Shown here one piece after another: positions 58,844-64,000 of a stretch of DNA of 64,000 nucleotides (position 1 is its first letter; each line of letters opens with the position of its first letter). The notes beneath the pieces are model-generated. The model was given only the letters and a program-made list of their open reading frames with translations, made no database searches and was not told the DNA's origin. Origin of the DNA: G038396625 sp038396625 (GTDB taxonomy: Bacteria > Bacillota > Clostridia > Peptostreptococcales > Thermotaleaceae). A program made the translations under genes and the position numbers. The stretch is from positions 3,224,001-3,288,000 of the forward strand of contig CP121688.1 in the NCBI GenBank assembly GCA_038396625.1, written 5' to 3'.

Positions 58844-59113
58844 TTAACCTCCTGCTACAACAGGAAATATACAAATTTCATCTTCTTCATTAAGATTTGT
58901 ATGTATCCCATCTAAGTGGATAATATGTCTTCCATTTACTAAAATAATCATTTCATCACTTAACATATTTTCTTTAAAAATCTTATTTCTAAATTTTTCA
59001 CCATAATAATCACTAAGTCCTAAGAGAAGTTCCTCAACAGTTTCACAATACTGAAAATCTATTTCCTTTGATTTGGTATAATCCCTAATATACGCGAAAT
59101 ATTTTACTTTCAT
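58844..59113 (-). CDS. MoaD/ThiS-family small protein
   Basis: 89 aa beta-grasp protein, VKYFAYIRDYTKSKEIDFQY at the start and C-terminal ...FPVVAGG. The terminal Gly-Gly is adenylated and thiocarboxylated to give sulfur for pterin (molybdopterin/tungstopterin) synthesis, matching an AOR gene upstream that needs a tungstopterin cofactor. ATG with AGGAGTT upstream. Lies between the AOR gene and the NuoE-like gene. Confidence 0.9.
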   Translation of the reverse strand: MKVKYFAYIRDYTKSKEIDFQYCETVEELLLGLSDYYGEKFRNKIFKENMLSDEMIILVNGRHIIHLDGIHTNLNEEDEICIFPVVAGG

Positions 59114-59137
59114 AAATAACTCCTAATATAAAATGAA

Positions 59138-59175
59138 GCTATAGGTTATAGGTTCTAGACACTATATCCTATAGC
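59138..59175 (-). other. Stem-loop between the AOR and MoaD-like genes
   Basis: GCTATAGG (59138-59145) pairs with CCTATAGC (59168-59175), with further TATAGG repeats inside; an intra-operon hairpin of unknown role, without a T-run. Confidence 0.5.
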
Positions 59176-59183
59176 CTGTATTT

Positions 59184-60992
59184 TTATGATTTAATAGATA
59201 GTTCTATCAGTTTTTCATTTGTAGGTACGCCATTTTCATCCCAACCTCTTACCTCATAATATTCCGAAAGCATTTTTTCTAGTTCAACAACCTTTCCTTT
59301 TGCAGGCCCTGAAGGCAAAGGTTCTTTTAGTAATCTTTTAGGTAATGTATCATCATCTTTGGTAAATCCAGCTTCTAAATTAAACTTTCTCTCTAGATTC
59401 CATATTCGCTCACCAATTTTTAGAATTTCTTCATCAGAACAATCCCATCCTAATGCCGTTTTTAACATAGCTGCGATTTCAGGGAGCCCTATACCAAAAG
59501 TAGTAAATAAACAAATTCCCGATGAATCAACAACTCCAGTTAAATCTTGGAATATCTTAAGCCATTGTGCTTTATCTGTGGTTACCAATGGATCCAATTT
59601 TTCGGGTATTCCTAATACTTCTGGAGATGTTAGATATCCTCTTACGTGACATCCACCTCTATTGGATGTTGCATACTCAAGACCCATTCCCTGAACACCT
59701 CTACCATCATATGCTGGCATTTCTTGTTTTTTAACGGACATCGATAACTCTGGATGTCCATAACTTTCAGCCATTCTATAGGAACCTTGTGCCATCTTGT
59801 CTCCAAATCCTTCTCTATAGCCAGTCATCTTTGTAAAATCTACAACAGCCTCAGCGTCTCCAAAGCTTATTTCTCTACCTAATTCTTCTTTTGACAGTAT
59901 ATTTTTTTCATACATCTCCATCACACATGCTATGGTTGAACCCATAGTAATTGGATCCATTCCTAGCTCATTACAAATGAAATTTGCTTTGCAAATGGCC
60001 GCTAAATCTTTAACGCCACAGTCAGCCCCATAAGACCATCCAGCTTCATATTCAGGACCTTCCCCAAAGCCCATAAATTTTCCATCAGGAATTTTCGTTA
60101 CTCTGCCACACCCAATAGAACAACCAAAGCAGCCTTTATTTCTTACAAGATATTTTTCCGTCAATGCTTCGCCGCTTGTATCTTCAGCATTTTCAAAATA
60201 TCCTCCATCCTTCCAATTTCTAGTGGGAAGCGCACCTGTTTGATTTAAAATATTAACCAATATTTGTGTTCCATATGTAGGCAGTCCTTCACCTGTTACA
60301 GGATGGGCCTTTAACTTACTTCTTGCATCTACACATGCTTCTAAAAACGCTTGAGGCTGTGCTACTTTAACAGACTTTGAACCTCTCACCACAACCGCCT
60401 TTAAGTTTTTGGAACCCATGACTGCACCAAGCCCAGATCTACCAGCTGCTCTATGTTTATCATTCATAATGGTTGCGAATAATACTCCCTTTTCTCCAGC
60501 AGGTCCTATACAAGCTACTCTTACATCTTCTTCTGTTTCGTCTAATAACGTATCTGTGGTTTCAAAAACGGTCTTCCCCCATAGATGCTGGGCATCTTTT
60601 ATCTTTACTTCATCATCATCAATATAGATATATACAGGCTTTTCAGCTTTTCCTTCAAAAATGATGCCATCATAGCCAGCAAACTTCAATTCTGGACCAA
60701 AGTGTCCTCCTGAATTAGATGCACCTATTGTCCCTGTAAGAGGCGCTTTTGTAACTACCTCATATCTTCCTGCACTAGCAGCAAAGGTTCCTGTTAAAGG
60801 TCCCGTCATAAAAATAATTTTATTTTCAGAGCTAAATGGATCAACGTCTGGGCTAACCTCATCCATAAAAATTTTCGTACCTAATCCTCTTGCCCCTAAA
60901 TATAATTTAGCATCCTCTAAATTCAATGGTTCTTTTTTTATTGTGCCATCTGTTAAATTGACTCTAAGCACTTTACTAGTCCATCCAAACAT
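59184..60992 (-). CDS. Tungsten-type aldehyde:ferredoxin oxidoreductase
   Basis: 602 aa, full family length. N-terminal FGWTSKVLRVNLTDGTIKKE and YLGARGLGTKIFMDEV, the pterin-binding RYEVVTKAPLTGTIGASNSG and SGGHFGPELKFAGYDGIIFE, the cubane Cys KGCFGCSIGCGRV (residues ~288-296), DMDPITMG-like ELGMDPITMGSTIACV and a final cluster Cys in SSGICLFTTF. Oxidises aldehydes to acids (or reduces acids with low-potential electrons) with a bis-tungstopterin. Starts one base after the upstream ferredoxin's stop region (overlap at 60992). Core of the operon. Confidence 0.95.
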   Translation of the reverse strand: MFGWTSKVLRVNLTDGTIKKEPLNLEDAKLYLGARGLGTKIFMDEVSPDVDPFSSENKIIFMTGPLTGTFAASAGRYEVVTKAPLTGTIGASNSGGHFGPELKFAGYDGIIFEGKAEKPVYIYIDDDEVKIKDAQHLWGKTVFETTDTLLDETEEDVRVACIGPAGEKGVLFATIMNDKHRAAGRSGLGAVMGSKNLKAVVVRGSKSVKVAQPQAFLEACVDARSKLKAHPVTGEGLPTYGTQILVNILNQTGALPTRNWKDGGYFENAEDTSGEALTEKYLVRNKGCFGCSIGCGRVTKIPDGKFMGFGEGPEYEAGWSYGADCGVKDLAAICKANFICNELGMDPITMGSTIACVMEMYEKNILSKEELGREISFGDAEAVVDFTKMTGYREGFGDKMAQGSYRMAESYGHPELSMSVKKQEMPAYDGRGVQGMGLEYATSNRGGCHVRGYLTSPEVLGIPEKLDPLVTTDKAQWLKIFQDLTGVVDSSGICLFTTFGIGLPEIAAMLKTALGWDCSDEEILKIGERIWNLERKFNLEAGFTKDDDTLPKRLLKEPLPSGPAKGKVVELEKMLSEYYEVRGWDENGVPTNEKLIELSIKS

Positions 60993-61492
60993 TATTCAGT
61001 CACCTCCCCAAATAATTCCTTGAATTTTTCAGCTATGATCTTCTTTTTCTTTAGATTTGTTGAAGTTCCTTCCTTAAACTGAATTGCTCCCGATGGACAG
61101 AATTTTGCACAGTTTGGTTCTCCTTCACAGAGATTACATTTCACTAATTTCTTTTCCTTTACATTATAAGATATGTTCCCAATAGGACATGCACTTAAAC
61201 ATATCTTACAACCTATGCATTTTTTATCATCAATGACTACCGCTCCCGTTTCTACTCTGTTAATTGCTGAAACAGGACATACTTTCATACAAGATGGATC
61301 TTCGCACTGCATACACATCATAGGTACTGCTACTGCTGCTTCATCGTAGGCAATAACTGATACTGCTGCATGTTTTGGGTTGAACGCATTGTCCTTGTTA
61401 AATGAACATATGAGTTCACAAGTTCTACAGCCAATACACTTTTCAGGTGAAATCATTAAAATTTTACTCAATTTTTTCCTGGACATCATCAT
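60992..61492 (-). CDS. Four-cluster ferredoxin (AorA-like)
   Basis: 166 aa. Four [4Fe-4S] Cys clusters: KCIGCRTCELICSFNKD, CMQCEDPSCMKVCPVSA, KCIGCKICLSACPIG and CNLCEGEPNCAKFCPSG. The polyferredoxin layout matches the small AorA-type subunit next to AOR in multi-subunit aldehyde oxidoreductases. Start uncertain: ATG at 61492 has no good ribosome site, while TTG at 61471 follows CAGGAAAAAA; the predicted transcription start near 61510 allows either. First gene of the AOR operon. Confidence 0.85.
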   Translation of the reverse strand: MMMSRKKLSKILMISPEKCIGCRTCELICSFNKDNAFNPKHAAVSVIAYDEAAVAVPMMCMQCEDPSCMKVCPVSAINRVETGAVVIDDKKCIGCKICLSACPIGNISYNVKEKKLVKCNLCEGEPNCAKFCPSGAIQFKEGTSTNLKKKKIIAEKFKELFGEVTE

Positions 61493-61516
61493 TGTTGATG
61501 CCAGTTCACACCCCCT

Positions 61517-61549
61517 AGTATAATAATGTCATAGTCACTAATGACTATG
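61517..61549 (-). promoter_or_regulatory. AOR operon promoter with palindromic operator
   Basis: -10 TATACT on the - strand (61517-61522). A perfect 8-bp inverted repeat CATAGTCA-N4-TGACTATG (61530-61549) covers the -35 region where the -35 hexamer is poor, so it is probably an activator or repressor site. Confidence 0.6.
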
Positions 61550-61589
61550 CAGTTAATACATTTCTATAAAAAAACATTTCTATTATTTA

Positions 61590-61887
61590 GTAACAGAAGA
61601 AGGAGTTCTTCCTTCATCAGATGTTACTACTCTATTTAACATGTCTGACGGTTCCTGGTAGACTCTAGACTTTTCATAATGTATAATCTTCAAGGATAGG
61701 ATAAAGAATGTACACCCCCTTGGGAAGTCAGTTTCTACTGACCTATACCTACTAAAAAGTCAATTAGTCCATTCAATGAGGTTTTATGATTAGGCTGGTT
61801 GGGAGCCTCAGGCTATACCCGTATCACATGCTAGGTTGTGTACTCATTAGATGGAAATGGATTCCTATCGGAAAGGAGCTTTCGCTC
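61590..61887 (+). ncRNA. Candidate IS110 bridge RNA (left non-coding end)
   Basis: Non-coding ~300 bases directly upstream of the transposase, with nested stems: GTAAC...GTTAC around GAAGAA/TTCTTC (61590-61627), GTCAG/CTGAC (61727-61742), and AGGCT/AGCCT pairings near 61793-61816. IS110 elements encode their bridge RNA in this position. Loop assignments cannot be made without target comparisons. Confidence 0.35.
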
Positions 61888-63195
61888 ATGTCAAACTTTA
61901 TTTTTGAAAATTTATTTTTATCGGTTGGTATTGATGTAGGTGCTGATTTCAGCTGGATGTCTATAGCACTACCTAACCAAACCTTTGTAGGAAAACCTTT
62001 TAAAATCCTACATTCTGACCTTAATTCCCTTGCTCTAGCTGTTTCTAAAATAAAAGAAGCAGAAGAGCTGTATTCTTTGGAAAGTCGCATTTTCCTAGAA
62101 TCCACGGGAATTTATCATTACCCACTCTTCTGCTATCTTCGTGATAAAGGATTTTGTGCATCCATCATTAATCCTATCATCACTAAGTCTAGCACAAACA
62201 TGAACATTAGAAAAGTGCATAATGACCGTTTCGATTCTAAAAAAGCTGCTTTAATCGGTTTAAAGCCAGATTTAAAGGTTTCTCTGATGCCTTCCGAGCT
62301 TGCTCTTGACTTAAGAAATCTTTCTAGAGAATATTATGACCTGATGGACAACCGTTCCTCCTATGTCAATAAACTGCAAGGTGAGCTTCGTATGGTGTTT
62401 CCTCAGTACCTGAATATCTTTTCTAAGATTACCACCAATACTTCTCTTACTTTGTTGGAAAAATTCACATCCCCAGATGCCTTTTTACAGGCTTCAAAGG
62501 ATGAAATAATTGATTCCATACGTTCTACTGCTAGATTTGGGCTTTCATATGCTCTTAATAAATATCATGCCATTTTTCAGGCAGCTACTAATGCCAAGGT
62601 CTTTGGAAGCTCTGTCAGCAGTAATTTTAAAAGAATCCAATTGTATATCCGCTTTATTCGCCAGTATGATGAAGAAATCTCTTCTCTGCTGGAAGATATG
62701 CGCCAATTGGTAAATGCCAATGAAGGCTCTGACTTTGTGAAGCAGATTCGTCTGATTGAATCTTTCAAAGGTGCTGGCTTTCTCTCTGCTGTCAGCCTTA
62801 TGGGTGAAATCGGTGATTTTTCTGCCTTTAACACTCCCAAGCAACTGTTTGCCTACTTTGGTCTTGATCCCGCCGTAAAGCAGTCTGGTAAGTTTGAGGG
62901 AACCAAAATTAGTATGTCAAAACGTGGCTCTCGCATTGCAAGAAGAGTCATTCATACAATGGCATTAATCAGCATTAGTAAAAATCGGAATGGTTCTGCG
63001 AAGAACCCTGTTCTTCGTGATTATTACCTTAAAAAGTGTCAAAGTAAACCTAAAATGGTAGCTCTCGGAGCTGTCATGCATAAAGTGTGTAATATTGTTT
63101 TTGCCATTCTCCGGGATGAAAAACCTTTTGAAATTATCACACCGGAAGAACATCAAAAGAATTACTTAAAAGCAAAATGCGACGTCGCTGCATAA
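61888..63195 (+). CDS. IS110-family transposase
   Basis: 435 aa. N-terminal RuvC-like DEDD domain (LSVGIDVGADFSWMSIALPN with the first Asp; FLESTGIYHYPLFCYL with Glu), a coiled linker, and the C-terminal Tnp_Ser domain: LIESFKGAGFLSAVSLMGEI, FAYFGLDPAVKQSGKFEGTK with the catalytic-type Ser and SKRGSRIARRVIHTMALIS. Bridge-RNA-guided recombinase. ATG at 61888 with GAAAGGAG 9 bases upstream; a longer in-frame extension to 61786 lacks a site. Appears intact. Confidence 0.93.
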   Translation: MSNFIFENLFLSVGIDVGADFSWMSIALPNQTFVGKPFKILHSDLNSLALAVSKIKEAEELYSLESRIFLESTGIYHYPLFCYLRDKGFCASIINPIITKSSTNMNIRKVHNDRFDSKKAALIGLKPDLKVSLMPSELALDLRNLSREYYDLMDNRSSYVNKLQGELRMVFPQYLNIFSKITTNTSLTLLEKFTSPDAFLQASKDEIIDSIRSTARFGLSYALNKYHAIFQAATNAKVFGSSVSSNFKRIQLYIRFIRQYDEEISSLLEDMRQLVNANEGSDFVKQIRLIESFKGAGFLSAVSLMGEIGDFSAFNTPKQLFAYFGLDPAVKQSGKFEGTKISMSKRGSRIARRVIHTMALISISKNRNGSAKNPVLRDYYLKKCQSKPKMVALGAVMHKVCNIVFAILRDEKPFEIITPEEHQKNYLKAKCDVAA

Positions 63196-63357
63196 TGTAA
63201 TCCCATACGAATAACTTCGTTTTTGTCAGCTGTCAAAAGGCTTGTTAAAGTTACCCTTTTTTAGCGAGCAAGAAATATCAAATATTTTTTATTTCACCAT
63301 TGACATTTCTTAGCTGGACTTTATTTGTGTTTCTATAACCTTAATACAATAATAAAA

Positions 63358-63481
63358 GAGTTCATTCATGTTTATGAGCCTACTTCACCCTAAACATAAA
63401 TGAACTCCTTTGCACATCGGCAGGTATAGAGATTACTCTCTATGCCCTATCGTCCTTAATACCTCAAAAGGGGTATTAAGG
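63358..63481. other. Three consecutive hairpins downstream of the transposase
   Basis: Stem 1: 63358-63374 with 63391-63407 (16 of 17 pairs). Stem 2: 63423-63432 with 63437-63446. Stem 3: 63454-63463 with 63472-63481, 10 perfect pairs. Could be the IS right end, terminators or a structured RNA; no gene is present. Confidence 0.55.
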
Positions 63482-64000
63482 ATCGGAGTAAGCGTTCTTT
63501 TATTTTATATGTTTATTATACCAGTTTTATTCAGAATTTTCATTTTTTTCTTGAGGTAATATGCTTTCATCATATTTCTAGTTTTTGTACTATTCCACCA
63601 TTTGTTATTCTTAGCTCAAAAAATAAATGATTGAAATATATGCTAATCTTATTCTTCAATCATTCTTGTATCTTTGTTTATACCCTTTATATCTGCATCT
63701 CCTCTATTCTCTTTTTATCCATTTAAATCTATACTTCATTTCTAATATATAAAGTATTCTATGTACTATGCTATTTTGCTTTCCTAAAATAAATTCGTAA
63801 TATTAATACAATTGAATGATTTGCCTTATTTTTAAAATTAACTGCTAGCCTTACATTCATTTATACTTAAAAACGCCCCATCTTCTCCATGCAAAATAGG
63901 TAAACTCAACCTTTGTCAATATAAATTTTCAAAACTACAGATACAAATTTTCTGAAAACAGCATACTGAAAAAAACATACTTGATTTCGCAGAAATAACA
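63482..64000. other. AT-rich stretch with no feature seen
   Basis: No ORF, repeat or RNA gene that I can support up to the window edge. Confidence 0.6.

Larger units (their letters stand above)
61580..63500 (+). mobile_element. IS110-family insertion sequence (ends approximate)
   Basis: One DEDD transposase gene (61888-63195) with ~300 bases of structured non-coding DNA before it and ~300 after. IS110 elements have no terminal inverted repeats, so ends cannot be placed; the left end may be near 61.58 kb, close to the AOR operon promoter. Confidence 0.6.

Overview
The window is AT-rich (low-GC) DNA from an anaerobic, spore-forming member of the Bacillota, class Clostridia. Evidence for this: an H-type small acid-soluble spore protein, a GerAB-type germinant permease, a selenocysteine-containing HesB-like protein, a tungsten-type aldehyde:ferredoxin oxidoreductase cluster, two sets of 2-hydroxyacyl-CoA-dehydratase-activase-type ATPases, and frequent TTG/GTG starts behind strong GGAGG ribosome sites. 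No rRNA, tRNA or CRISPR array was recognised.

Layout. 1-3350 (+): three translationally coupled genes (partial ATP-grasp ligase, opine-dehydrogenase-like enzyme, B12-domain protein), a combination I do not recognise as a described pathway. 3386-9550 (-): IclR regulator, YfcC-type carrier and three amidohydrolases/peptidases, probably for uptake and hydrolysis of N-acyl amino acids or small peptides. 9775-10511 (+): tetrahydrofolate riboswitch and folate ECF component folT. 10553-13587 (-): three-gene HgdC/BcrA-type activase set. 13747-15010 (-): a redox operon that starts with a HesB-like selenoprotein (in-frame UGA plus SECIS-like hairpin), followed by a membrane Fe-S protein and a glutaredoxin. 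15149-22469: mixed housekeeping (patatin, FAD protein, NSS transporter, sspH, GerAB permease, GNAT). 22496-25629 (-): GntR regulator and a double-cubane-cluster reductase set. 26240-29891 (+): TetR-controlled ABC-2 efflux operon with tandem palindromic operators. 29955-35270 (-): siroheme protein, amidase, solitary PglX-like methyltransferase.

35910-55283 is the main discovery: a 19.4 kb integrated element that splits an L,D-transpeptidase gene. The N-terminal half of that gene lies at 55.3-55.7 kb and the catalytic C-terminal half at 35.5-35.9 kb. The two halves share a 12-bp core (GTATTTCCCCCA), and joining them at the core restores one uninterrupted reading frame with the YkuD catalytic motif. 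A large serine recombinase gene lies 26 bp inside the left core, and the two element ends carry a 14-bp inverted repeat that forms a symmetric attP. No conjugation or phage structural gene is seen. Cargo: pentapeptide-repeat protein, truncated aph(3'), tandem GNAT, a TIR-like protein, alanine racemase, AGCS symporter, RocB-like peptidase, a GlnK/GlnL-like two-component system, flavoproteins with an HxlR regulator, and a Fur-type-promoter feoA-feoB operon. Because precise excision would rebuild a cell-wall/spore-type enzyme, the arrangement resembles sporulation-excised 'skin'-like elements; that timing is inference.

55781-61492 (-): an aldehyde oxidoreductase operon (ferredoxin, AOR, MoaD-like, NuoE-like, NuoF-like, NuoG/HydA-N-like) that would link aldehyde/acid conversion to ferredoxin and NAD(H). 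Immediately upstream is an IS110-family insertion sequence (61.6-63.2 kb) with long structured non-coding flanks that may encode its bridge RNA. The last ~500 bases carry nothing recognisable.
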